From positions 28,598 through 92,597 of the forward strand of contig NZ_JAIVFS010000019.1 in assembly GCF_020829645.1 (NCBI RefSeq): DNA of 64,000 nucleotides. The letters are read 5' to 3'. Both the position numbers and the translations under genes were made by a program. Of this stretch, positions 8,710 through 17,894 are shown piece after piece. The notes below the pieces were generated by a model, which saw nothing but the letters and a program-made list of their open reading frames with translations, made no database searches and had not been told where the DNA came from. Source of the stretch: Nostoc mirabile CHAB5784. Lineage in GTDB: Bacteria > Cyanobacteriota > Cyanobacteriia > Cyanobacteriales > Nostocaceae. The first letter of the stretch is position 1. Each line of letters starts with the position of its first letter.

Positions 8710-9545
8710 ATCAATCACTGAGGCGATCGCGATTATTGAGGCGATTGAGGATGATTTGAGTCAATGCTATGGAAATCGGCGATTAACGATGTAATTTTTA
8801 TTGCCATCTGACTTCTGTTGCTATGCGATTGAAAGTGATATTTGACCATTGTACAAAATATCCCAATACTACGTAGGTTTTGCTTAAAACATAACTTCAA
8901 CATAGTTTCCTTTGAGAAATGTAGACGTAACATTTTCAGGGCTTTGTTGGGTTTCATGACCAAAGAGGCAGGGGAGCAGGGAGCAGGGAGCAGGGGAGAA
9001 AGATTCTGGAATTCCCCTGCCATTCGGGTTTTAGAGCAAGTAAATTTATTTATGCTCAAAAGCAAAAATATTTATTTCGAGCGGAAAGTGGCACGATAAA
9101 TAATGCGTCCGTTTTCTTGCCCCTAAATTTATTTATGGGGTTCTCCCCCTGCTCCCAGCAAGAACTGCCCCCTTTCCTCTTCTGTGACCTTCAACCGACC
9201 TACCAATTTTTTTAACCGAGCAGTATTGTTCCCGACCCTATACCCCACAAAAAAGAATAAATTGTTTTAAAGTGTTATCAAATAAAGGCTTTGGTCATTG
9301 AGTACATTATTAATACATATTAATAGATGCAGTATTGCAGATGAGATATTAATAAATGCAGTATTGATCGAAAGTTAATCTAAGAGCCTAAAGCTATCAA
9401 CAAACTATCCTTTAAACACGGAGTAAATCCTACCGATAAATCTTTAATGCAGATAATACACTTACTTTCTAGTACTGGCTATTTCTGATTCTTAGATTCA
9501 CATGTTCTGATAATGCAGCTTAAAGGCGGGGACAAAAATCATATT
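8710..9545. other. Repeat-rich spacer and nifJ upstream region
   Basis: An inverted copy of the 7319-7405 repeat lies at about 8868-9062, from CTACGTAGGTTTTGC to GAGCAAGTAAATTTATTTAT, with a GCAGGGGAGCAGGGAGCAGG simple repeat inside. TTAACCGAGCAGTATTG at about 9211 also occurs at about 63962 near the window's right end. Two near-identical 21-bp direct repeats sit about 180-230 bp upstream of nifJ and are listed separately. No gene is supported. Confidence 0.6.
9317..9366. promoter_or_regulatory. Two 21-bp direct repeats upstream of nifJ
   Basis: ATATTAATAGATGCAGTATT(G) at 9317-9337 and ATATTAATAAATGCAGTATT(G) at 9346-9366 differ at one base and start 29 bp apart, close to three helical turns. 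They sit about 180-230 bp before the nifJ start. Direct repeats with this phasing could bind a regulator cooperatively, but no known factor site was recognised. Confidence 0.4.
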
Positions 9546-12500
9546 ATGAACAAAACCTTTGCAACCATCGACGGGAATGAGGCTGTTGCCCGTGTTGCTT
9601 ATAAATTAAATGAAGTGATTGCCATTTATCCCATCACCCCCTCTTCAGCAATGGGTGAATGGGCAGATGCTTGGTCAGCAGAAAGTCGTCCCAACCTCTG
9701 GGGTACTGTTCCCAGTGTTGTGCAAATGCAGAGCGAGGGAGGAGCAGCCGGTGCTGTGCATGGGGCATTACAAACAGGTTCCTTGAGTACCACCTTCACG
9801 GCATCTCAGGGATTATTGTTGATGATACCCAACTTCTACAAAATTGCTGGTGAACTGACTAGCGCTGTGGTTCACGTTGCCGCTCGTTCCCTGGCTACCC
9901 ATGCGTTATCAATTTTTGGCGACCATAGCGACGTGATGGCAGCCCGTGCTACTGGTTTCGCCCTGCTGTGTTCCGCTTCGGTGCAGGAAAGTCAAGATTT
10001 TGCTCTCATTGCCCATGCTGCTACGCTGGAGACGCGAGTCTCGTTTATGCACTTCTTTGACGGCTTCCGCACATCACATGAAGTGCAGAAGGTCAAATTG
10101 CTCTCAGATGACGATTTGCGATCGCTAATTCACGATAACCTTATACTCGCCCACCGCAGCCGTGCGCTCACCCCAGATCGTCCAGTATTGCGGGGGACTG
10201 CTCAAAACCCCGATGTTTACTTCCAAGGACGTGAAGGCGCTAACCCTTATTACAACGCCTGTCCAGAAATTGTCCAGCGCATCATGGATGAATTTGGAGA
10301 ACGCACGGGAAGGCATTATAAAATTTATGAATATTACGGCGCTAACGATGCCTCGCGCGTTATCGTTCTTATGGGTTCAGGCTGTGAAACCGTCCACGAA
10401 ACAGTCGATTACCTTAACGCCCGTGGTGAAAAACTTGGCGTAGTGAAAGTGCGACTTTACCGCCCCTTTGATGTCCAAAAGTTTGTTGCAGTATTACCAA
10501 CTAGTGTACAAGCGATCGCAGTTCTCGACCGCACCAAAGAAGCAGGTAGCGCTGGGGAACCTTTGTATTTGGATGTTGTAGCTGCTATCCATGAAGCGTG
10601 GGGAGAAGAAGCAGGGGAGCTCTTAGCTGGGGGCAGGGGAGAACATCCTCCCCTCTGCTCCCTGCCCCCTGCCCCTCTGCCTAAAATCATTGGTGGGCGT
10701 TACGGTCTTTCTTCTAAAGAATTTACTCCGGCGATGGTGAAGGGCATTTTTGACAACCTTGCTCAAGCTAAACCGAAAAATCACTTTACTATTGGGATTA
10801 ATGACGACGTTAGTCATACTTCCTTGAGCTTTGATCCTAATTTCTCTACAGAATCGGATAATGTTGTTCGGGCAATGTTCTATGGGCTGGGTGCTGATGG
10901 CACTGTTGGGGCTAACAAAAACTCCATCAAGATTATTGGTGAAGAAACCGATAATTACGCCCAAGGCTACTTTGTCTATGATTCCAAGAAATCTGGCTCG
11001 ATGACTGTTTCTCACCTACGCTTTGGGCCAAAACCAATTCGTTCTACTTACTTGATTGACCAAGCCAACTTTATTGGTTGTCATCACTGGGGATTTCTGG
11101 AACGCATAGATGTTTTGAAGGCTGCTATTCCTGGGGCGACTTTGCTGCTTAACAGTCCTTATGATGCAGATATCGTTTGGGAAAATCTGCCGTTGAAGGT
11201 GCAGCAGCAAATTATCGAAAAGCATTTGAAGTTATATGTGATTAATGCTAGCCAGGTTGCCCGCGACAGTGGCATGGGTGGCAGAATTAACACTATTATG
11301 CAGGTATGCTTCTTTGCCTTAGCGGGTGTCTTGCCAGAGGAAGAAGCGATCGCTAAAATCAAACAAGCGATTGACAAAACTTATGGTAAAAAAGGCGCAG
11401 AAGTTGTCCGCATGAACTTGCAAGCTGTAGACAACACCTTAGACAACTTGCATAAAGTAGATGTCCCCCAAACAATCCCCACAGACGCAATTAATCGCAT
11501 CTCTACCAAATTTGTACAGACGCGATTAATCGCGTCTCTCTCCGCTCCCGAATTTGTGCAAGAAGTTCTGGGCAAAATCATGGTGTGGGAAGGTGATGAC
11601 TTACCTGTTAGCACATTACCTGTTGATGGCACGTTTCCGGTAGGTACTGCCAAGTGGGAAAAACGTAACGTTGCCGAAGAGATACCTGTGTGGGAGCCGG
11701 ATGTCTGCGTTCAATGTGGTAAGTGCGTGATGGTTTGTCCCCATAGTGCCATCCGGGCAAAGGCTTATCAAGCGGATGAGTTAGTCAATGCACCAGGAAC
11801 CTTCAAGTCAACTGGTGCAAAAGATAAAGACTTTGCCAATCAAAAATTTACCATTCAAGTTGCCCCAGAAGATTGCACAGGATGCACTATTTGTGTAAAT
11901 ATTTGCCCTGCTAAAGATAAATCTGAGCCATTGCGGAAAGCAATTAATATGGCACAGCAGTTGCCATTGCGCGAACAAGAGCGGAAAAATTGGGATTTCT
12001 TCTTGAGTTTACCTAATCCTGACAGGCGATCGCTAAAATTAAACCAGATTCGCCAACAACAACTGCAAGAACCTTTATTTGAATTCTCTGGTGCTTGTGC
12101 AGGTTGTGGTGAAACCCCTTACTTAAAATTATTAACACAATTGTTTGGCGATCGCGCCGTCATCGCCAATGCTACAGGTTGCTCCTCAATTTATGGTGGG
12201 AATCTCCCCACAACTCCTTGGACAACCAACGCCCAAGGACGCGGCCCCGCGTGGTCTAATAATTTATTTGAAGATAACGCCGAATTCGGTTTCGGCTTCC
12301 GTCTTTCTCTCGACAAACAAGCTGAGTTTGCGGCGGAATTGTTGCAGCAGTTAGGGAGTGGGGAATCGGTACAGACGCGATTAATCGCGTCTGTACTGGA
12401 GAATGGGGAAATTCATCAATCAATAATTCCTGATGATTTAATTCAGTCAATCCTGAAAGCTGAACAAAAATCTGAGGCTGATATTTGGGAACAGCGCGAA

Positions 12501-13256
12501 AGGATAGAACTGTTGCAGCAGAAGTTAGATGAAATCGTAACTTTCGATCCTAATCTAAAATCCAAAATCCAAAATCTAAAATCCCTTGCCGATTACTTGG
12601 TGAGAAAAAGCGTCTGGATTGTTGGCGGTGACGGTTGGGCTTATGATATTGACTTTGGCGGCATCGATCATGTAATTGCTAGTGGTCGAAATGTGAATAT
12701 TTTGGTGATGGATACAGAAGTGTATTCTAATACAGGCGGTCAATCTTCTAAAGCTACGCCACGAGCCGCAGTTGCGAAATATGCCGCCAGTGGTAAGCCA
12801 GCACCGAAGAAAGACTTGGGGATGATTGCCATGACCTACGGAAATGTCTACGTAGCGAGTGTAGCCCTTGGCGCTAGAGATGAACATACCCTGAAAGCAT
12901 TTCTGGAAGCAGAAGCTTATGATGGCCCATCAATAATTATTGCTTACAGCCACTGCATAGCCCACGGCATTAATATGACCACAGGGATGAATCATCAGAA
13001 AACTTTGGTAGAATCAGGTCGTTGGTTGCTGTATCGGCATAATCCAGAGTTGCTCCTCCAGGGTAAAAATCCATTGCAATTGGATATGCGATCGCCTCAG
13101 CAATCTGTAGAACATTCGATGTATCAAGAAAATCGCTTCAAGATGCTTACCAAGAGCAAACCCGAAGTAGCCAAGCACTTGTTAGAACAAGCGCAAGCTG
13201 AGGTAGATGCACGTTGGCAGATGTACCAATATCTGGCAAAGCGTGATGTTCTCTGA
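9546..13256 (+). CDS. nifJ: Pyruvate:ferredoxin (flavodoxin) oxidoreductase
   Basis: NifJ oxidatively decarboxylates pyruvate to acetyl-CoA and reduces ferredoxin or flavodoxin. It can supply electrons to nitrogenase or in dark or anoxic metabolism. The start chosen is the ATG at 9546 (MNKTFATIDGNEA), which fits family N-termini better than the ATG 33 bp upstream. This gives 1236 aa, about 35-40 aa longer than usual. Visible features: YPITPSS near the N-terminus; two ferredoxin-type 4Fe-4S motifs (CVQCGKCVMVCP, CTGCTICVNICP); CAGCGETPY; and TPP-binding GDGWAYDIDFGG with DTEVYSNTGGQ. The extra length comes from in-frame DNA repeats at about 10600-10682, 11481-11543, 12369-12396 and 12551-12585. 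All known motifs are intact, so the enzyme is probably functional. It is not next to other nif genes. Confidence 0.95.
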   Translation: MNKTFATIDGNEAVARVAYKLNEVIAIYPITPSSAMGEWADAWSAESRPNLWGTVPSVVQMQSEGGAAGAVHGALQTGSLSTTFTASQGLLLMIPNFYKIAGELTSAVVHVAARSLATHALSIFGDHSDVMAARATGFALLCSASVQESQDFALIAHAATLETRVSFMHFFDGFRTSHEVQKVKLLSDDDLRSLIHDNLILAHRSRALTPDRPVLRGTAQNPDVYFQGREGANPYYNACPEIVQRIMDEFGERTGRHYKIYEYYGANDASRVIVLMGSGCETVHETVDYLNARGEKLGVVKVRLYRPFDVQKFVAVLPTSVQAIAVLDRTKEAGSAGEPLYLDVVAAIHEAWGEEAGELLAGGRGEHPPLCSLPPAPLPKIIGGRYGLSSKEFTPAMVKGIFDNLAQAKPKNHFTIGINDDVSHTSLSFDPNFSTESDNVVRAMFYGLGADGTVGANKNSIKIIGEETDNYAQGYFVYDSKKSGSMTVSHLRFGPKPIRSTYLIDQANFIGCHHWGFLERIDVLKAAIPGATLLLNSPYDADIVWENLPLKVQQQIIEKHLKLYVINASQVARDSGMGGRINTIMQVCFFALAGVLPEEEAIAKIKQAIDKTYGKKGAEVVRMNLQAVDNTLDNLHKVDVPQTIPTDAINRISTKFVQTRLIASLSAPEFVQEVLGKIMVWEGDDLPVSTLPVDGTFPVGTAKWEKRNVAEEIPVWEPDVCVQCGKCVMVCPHSAIRAKAYQADELVNAPGTFKSTGAKDKDFANQKFTIQVAPEDCTGCTICVNICPAKDKSEPLRKAINMAQQLPLREQERKNWDFFLSLPNPDRRSLKLNQIRQQQLQEPLFEFSGACAGCGETPYLKLLTQLFGDRAVIANATGCSSIYGGNLPTTPWTTNAQGRGPAWSNNLFEDNAEFGFGFRLSLDKQAEFAAELLQQLGSGESVQTRLIASVLENGEIHQSIIPDDLIQSILKAEQKSEADIWEQRERIELLQQKLDEIVTFDPNLKSKIQNLKSLADYLVRKSVWIVGGDGWAYDIDFGGIDHVIASGRNVNILVMDTEVYSNTGGQSSKATPRAAVAKYAASGKPAPKKDLGMIAMTYGNVYVASVALGARDEHTLKAFLEAEAYDGPSIIIAYSHCIAHGINMTTGMNHQKTLVESGRWLLYRHNPELLLQGKNPLQLDMRSPQQSVEHSMYQENRFKMLTKSKPEVAKHLLEQAQAEVDARWQMYQYLAKRDVL
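11481..11543. repeat. Two adjacent GACGCGATTAATCGCGTC-type repeats inside nifJ
   Basis: ACAGACGCAATTAATCGCAT (11481-11500) and ACAGACGCGATTAATCGCGT (from 11517) are copies of the same palindrome, read in frame as TDAINRIST and QTRLIAS. The family is the one amplified in tandem at 1-180. Neither copy introduces a stop codon or frame change. Confidence 0.85.
12369..12396. repeat. Perfect 28-bp palindrome inside nifJ
   Basis: From GTACAGACGCGATT (12369-12382) the sequence reads identically on the other strand through 12396, so this is a perfect 28-bp palindrome within coding DNA. It encodes VQTRLIASV in frame. In mRNA it would form a 14-bp stem with no loop, or shorter with strain. Confidence 0.9.
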
Positions 13257-13303
13257 ACATTAGCCCCTGATTTTAGTTATAAACATTGCGACTTTAGTAA
13301 CTC

Positions 13304-13441
13304 ATATCATGTCCGCCAAGTTACCCATAATAAAAGAACCCCACCCCCAACCCCTCCCCGCTTGCGGGGAGGGGAGCGAAAGCGTAGCTTTTGCGGGGTG
13401 GGGTTCTTCGGGTTTAATAAGCAATCAAGCGGACATGATAT
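13304..13441. mobile_element. MITE-like element, ATATCATGTCCGC ends
   Basis: A 138-bp element with perfect 13-bp terminal inverted repeats, ATATCATGTCCGC (13304-13316) and GCGGACATGATAT (13429-13441). The interior has strong GC-rich palindromes (CCCCTCCCCG..CGGGGAGGGG, AACCCCACCCC..GGGGTGGGGTT). Related elements lie at 50248-50377 and 52377-52524; a single end is at 17615-17626. It has no coding capacity, so it would need a transposase from elsewhere if mobile. Confidence 0.85.
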
Positions 13442-13449
13442 CAAGTCGC

Positions 13450-13675
13450 AATTTTCGTTACAACATACCATTTTTGTAACGAAAATCGTTATTTTCGTTA
13501 CAAAATAATCATTTTGGTTAGTAAAATAATTCTTTTTGTTACAAACATTATAATTTTGGTGATTAAATAACCATTTTGGTTATTCAAGTCATTATTTTCG
13601 TTACAAACATCAGAATTTTCGTTACCAAATAATCATTTTGGTTACTAAAGTCGTTATTTTTGTTACTAACGCTGT
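13450..13675. repeat. Degenerate 21-bp tandem array, about 11 units
   Basis: The core ATTTT(C/G/T)GTTAC(N)AA recurs about every 20-21 bp, for example ATTTTCGTTACAA, ATTTTGGTTAGTAA, CTTTTTGTTACAA and ATTTTGGTTACTAA. On the minus strand the unit translates as VTK-(I/M)-type heptads interrupted by stops. It may be a decayed heptapeptide-coding repeat or a non-coding periodic array with two-turn helical phasing. Confidence 0.75.
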
Positions 13676-14042
13676 AGTTTAAGTTGTGTTGAACTCAAAT
13701 TTTAGTCAACAAACGCCCCAATGTTGGGTTTAGTTCCTCAATACAATCTCTAAAAAGAGCGCGATGTTTACGATCGCCTGTCATCCTCGAACACAAGAGC
13801 GTGTTGCACACAAGATTTACTAACCCAACTCTTGGAGACGCTCTTGCTAGCTTGCCTCCCCGTAGGGTTACGCTATCGGTGACACGAAAACTTTATATAG
13901 CACTTCCTAAAATTGACTTTAACTTTACCATAATTACACCTAGCCTCTTGACAATGCTTAGATATTCATCAGAAGATTTAAGCAATTTAACGGTTATAAC
14001 AAACTCTTACAGCAGAAATCATATATTTTAACTACATCTGTC

Positions 14043-14275
14043 GTAGGGGTTTAGCATTGCTCATTGGTGTCAACTTAAGCTTAGAACCATACAGCGTAAG
14101 TCTTTGGGGTTCTCTCTATTAGCACCCTAAACTTTTGATCCCCCCTAACCCCCCTTAAAAAGGGGGGAATTAGAATCGAGTGCCCCCAATTTATCGGGGG
14201 TTGGGGGATCTAAAACTACGGAGAATTGAGTGTTTGGGCTTAAGTTGACACGTATGAGCATTGCTAAACCCCTAC
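14043..14275. mobile_element. 233-bp nested inverted-repeat element
   Basis: The outer arms are about 38 bp and nearly complementary: GTAGGGGTTTAGCATTGCTC.. at 14043-14080 and ..GAGCATTGCTAAACCCCTAC at 14238-14275, with a few mismatches. Inside is an independent palindromic repeat starting GATCCCCCCTAACCCCCC (about 14138-14212). A separate copy of the inner part occurs at about 55561-55640. One repeat appears to have inserted into another. Confidence 0.8.
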
Positions 14276-14674
14276 CGCGTGGTCTATTTACCTGAAAATA
14301 GCTGTAATGCCTACTATAAGGTTCCGCCTCGCTCAAAAGCATTTCCAGGTTTTACCTAGAAACGAGATTTCAAAAAACAACTTTAGCGTAGGCGTAGCCC
14401 GCCGTTAGGCATCGCACCAACCGATCAAACCACCAAAGATCAACTCTGTGCTACAAGACACGCTACGAGGTGCTACGGGAATTATGGAGTATTGGTATTG
14501 GGTCGTTAATCGAGTTCTTCACTAGGGATGGATGAGATCAAAAGAGAGGTTTAGGGCGTACCTATTTTGGAATGCTTTGTAAAAAAGTGGGATGTTTTGT
14601 ATAAACCCTTGATTTATCTTTTTCCGAGTTGATATATTAACTACGCAGTCAATAACTATTTAATAACCACATGT

Positions 14675-14682
14675 GGGAGAGG
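14675..14682 (+). promoter_or_regulatory. Ribosome binding site fixing the FG-GAP gene start
   Basis: GGGAGAGG lies 5 bp before the ATG at 14688. An upstream GTG at 14673 would overlap this site, so the ATG is preferred. Confidence 0.65.
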
Positions 14683-14687
14683 TAATT

Positions 14688-17287
14688 ATGGCTAATTCAT
14701 TATTCAATTTCCTTAACCTCTCTGATTTGAATGGCACTAATGGCTTTTTCATTAACGGCATTGCAGAAGGTGACTTTTCAGGCAACTCAGTCAGCAATGC
14801 AGGGGACATCAACAACGATGGCATTGACGACCTGATTATTGGGGCACCCGGTGCCGACCCCAACGGCAACTCTGGGGCTGGGCAAAGCTACGTAGTGTTT
14901 GGGGGGACAAATCTGGGCAGTGGCGGCAGCCTCAATCTCTCTGATTTGAATGGCACTAATGGCTTTATAATTAACGGCATTGCAGCATATAACTATTCAG
15001 GCTATTCAGGCGACTCAGTCAGCAATGCAGGGGACATCAACAACGATGGCATTGACGACCTGATTATTGGGGTACCCTTTGCCCCCCCAACCGCATCTCT
15101 AGTGCTGGGCAAAGCTATGTAGTGTTTGGGGGGACAAATCTGGGCAGTGGCGGCAGCCTCAACCTCTCTGATTTGAATGGCACTAATGGCTTTATAATTA
15201 ACGGCATTGCAGCATATAACAATTCAGGCATTTCAGTCAGCAATGCAGGAGACATCAACAACGATGGCATTGACGACCTGATTATTGGGGCATATTATGC
15301 CTCCCCCAACGGCAACCCTGGGGCTGGGCAAAGCTATGTAGTGTTTGGGGGGACAAATCTGGGCAGTGGCGGCAGCCTCAACCTCTCTGATTTGAATGGC
15401 ACTAATGGCTTTTTCATTAACGGCATTGCAGCATATGACTATTCAGGCCGCTCAGTCAGCAATGGGGGGGACATCAACGGTGACGGTCTTGACGACCTGA
15501 TTATTGGGGCATATTATGCCGGCGAGGACACCTCTAAGGCTGGGCAAAGCTATGTAGTGTTTGGGGGGACGAATCTGGGCAGTGGCGGCAGCCTCAACCT
15601 CTCTGATTTGAATGGCACTAATGGCTTTATAATTAACGGCATTGATGGGGGTGACTCTTCAGGCGGCTTAGTCAGCAATGGGGGGGACATCAACGGTGAC
15701 GGTCTTGACGACCTGATTATCGTGGCATCTGTTGCCTCCCGCAGCGGCGTCGGATATGCTGGGCAAAGCTATGTAGTGTTTGGGGGGACAAATCTGGGCA
15801 GTGGCGGCAGCCTCAACCTCTCTGATTTGAATGGCACTAATGGCTTTATAATTAACGGCATTGCACCATATGACTTTTCAGGCACCTTAGTCAGCAATGC
15901 GGGGGACATCAACAACGATGGCATTGACGACCTGATTATTGGGGCACCCTTTGCCTCCCGCAGCGGCGTCGGATATGCTGGGCAAAGCTATGTAGTGTTT
16001 GGGGGGACAAATCTGGGCAGTGGCGGCACCCTCAACCCCTCTGATTTGAATGGCACTAATGGCTTTATAATTAACGGCATTGCAGAATTTGACTCTTCAA
16101 GCACCTCAGTCAGCAATGCAGGGGACATCAACAACGATGGCATTGACGACCTGATTATTGGGGCATATTATGCCTCCCCCAACGGCATCAGATATGCTGG
16201 GCAAAGCTATGTAGTGTTTGGGGGGACAAATCTGGGCAGTGGTGGCACCTCTGGCAACCTGACTGGAACTCCTGGTGCAGATACCTTCTTTGGCACACCT
16301 AGCAACAACATTGATGGGTTAACTGCTAACGATACCCTGACAGGCAACGGTGGTCAAGATAAGTTTGTATTTCGCTCTGGCGATGGCAATGGCACTATCA
16401 CCGATTTTTGTGGCGTTGGTGAAGGCTCAAACCCATCGTCGGCAGTAATTGCCAATGTTGATACACTGCAATTTATAGGTTCGGGCTTGACTGCCGAAAA
16501 TCTGCAACTAACTCAAAAAGGCAACAACTTAGAAGTCACCTTTGAAAATGTGGCTAACACCAAGGTCACTCTGCAAAACTTCCTCTTAGAAAATCTGGAT
16601 AACCTGCCAGCAAATTCTTCACAAGGAGCGATTGGCAATATCTTGTTTGATGGGCAAACCAGCATCACCGACAGCTTTGATGTAATTAATGCCAACTCGA
16701 CTCAAACCAGCATTTTCAACAAAAACACCGTCACCTTCCTTAATGAATTAAACAATAACATCGCAGGTTTTGATAATTCCAATGATGTGATTAATGGTCA
16801 AGGAGGTAATGACATCATTAATGGCTTGAGTGGCAATGACCTGTTGCGGGGCGGGTCAGGCGATGATATTCTCATCGGTGGATTCGGCAATGATACTCTT
16901 GTGGGTGGTGTAGACAATGATATTTTCGTTGGTGGTGTAGGTGCTGACAGATTCCTTTACAACACCGATGCTGCTTTTGCCCTGACTGCTATTGGTGAAG
17001 ATGCCATTACTGACTTCAACAGTTCCCAAGCTGACAAGATTGTACTGGATCAAACTACTTTTAGTGCCATTACCTCTGCTGCGGGAACGGGTTTTAATAA
17101 CTTGAGTGATTTTGAAGTCACTAATTTAGCGGGGACTAGCACAGCAAAAATTGTCTACGATCCCGTGAGTGGACAGTTGTTCTACAACCCTAATGGCAAC
17201 GCAGCTGGTTTTGGCAGTGGTGGTTTATTTGCAACTCTAACTGGTGCGCCAACTCTGGCTGCATCAGATTTTGTCTTGCAAGCATAG
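14688..17287 (+). pseudogene. FG-GAP beta-propeller / RTX-type secreted protein, split by a 1-nt indel
   Basis: Two adjoining frames (14688-15122 and 15122-17287) form one gene of about 867 codons. Seven repeats of about 72 residues start with LNLSDLNGTNGF and carry the integrin-like calcium motif DINNDGIDDLIIG, a likely seven-bladed propeller. The C-terminus has RTX glycine-rich nonapeptides (GGNDIING, GNDLLRGG, GDDILIGG, GNDTLVGG) and a terminal domain typical of type I secretion substrates. There is no N-terminal signal peptide, as expected for that route. Frame is lost in blade 2 at a C7 tract (15082-15088); eight Cs would restore APPNRISSAGQSYVVFGG. This may be a true mutation, slippage-based switching or an assembly error. 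Repeats are nearly identical in DNA, indicating recent expansion or gene conversion. A surface or matrix role is inferred. Confidence 0.8.
15082..15088 (+). other. C7 homopolymer at the frameshift
   Basis: Other blades read GCCTCCCCCAAC or similar at this place. Here GCCCCCCCAACC has one base too few to keep frame. This is the only disruption found in the whole FG-GAP/RTX gene. Confidence 0.85.
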
Positions 17288-17329
17288 TTCGGACAAAACA
17301 CCGAGTTCCAGGCTGATAACTCGCCATAA

Positions 17330-17383
17330 GCAGCAGTTGCTAAATATGCCGCCAGTGGGAAGCCTGCACCTAAAAAAGACTTA
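17330..17383 (+). pseudogene. 18-codon relic of a second nifJ
   Basis: Read in frame it gives AAVAKYAASGKPAPKKDL, identical to the intact nifJ at 12765-12818. The two DNA stretches differ at seven positions, every one synonymous. The similarity stops abruptly on both sides. This is a remnant of a once-functional nifJ paralogue, not a recent copy of the intact gene. Confidence 0.85.
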
Positions 17384-17869
17384 GTACACGTCACCGTAAA
17401 ATGGGTTCGGAAATATCGAGGCTTGATGTTGGGTAACTTTATTGGGTTGCGCTTTGCTTAACCCAACAAAGCAATTTTTCACAAAGCCAAGCGTATTGTT
17501 TTATAACACACATTTTCCAGGTGCGACGCCGAATAGCCCGCCGTAGGCATCGCATCCACAGGAGAATGGCTATATGCAAAAATTAATATAACTCTCTGAG
17601 ATAATCAACCAATGATATCATGTCCGACTTAGTACTTAGTCAAAAGCGAGCGTTCGCGCAGCGTCTCTAAGAGTTGCGCGGCAATCCCAAAGTCAAGGGA
17701 ATTGCTTCATTTAGACTTCTTGCATGAATCCAAAATAAGAACCCCACCCCGCCAAAGCTACGCTTTGTCTCCCCTCCCCGCAAGCGGGGAGGGGTTGGGG
17801 GGATCTTCGATGAATAAATACGTTAACCAAACCGTATTGGGTGTCGAACAACTATAAAGTGATAAAGCC

Positions 17870-17894
17870 GGAGGTAAAAACTCCGGTTTTTTAT
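17870..17894 (+). terminator. Rho-independent terminator
   Basis: CCGGAG-GTAAAAA-CTCCGG followed by TTTTTTAT. A T-run follows only on the plus strand, so it would stop rightward transcription from the FG-GAP gene before the convergent M20 gene. Confidence 0.75.

Larger units (their letters stand above)
13257..14687. other. 1.4-kb gene-free region built of repeats
   Basis: In order: a MITE-like element (13304-13441), an eleven-unit degenerate 21-bp array (13450-13675), a stretch with GAGACGCTCTTGC-type dispersed repeats (13830-13890), a 233-bp nested inverted repeat (14043-14275), a GGCGTAGCCCGCCG repeat (about 14385-14410), and the promoter region of the FG-GAP gene. Open frames here (for example 13801-14031) run through repeats and are not called. 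Confidence 0.75.

Noticed and set aside
8842..9099. 85-codon plus-strand frame
   Set aside because: It is made of dispersed repeats (CTACGTAGGTTTTGC, GCAGGGGAGCAGG, GAGCAAGTAAATTTA), so the peptide is repeat translation.
13801..14031. 76-codon plus-strand frame
   Set aside because: It starts in GACGC-type repeat DNA, has no family and lies between repeat elements.
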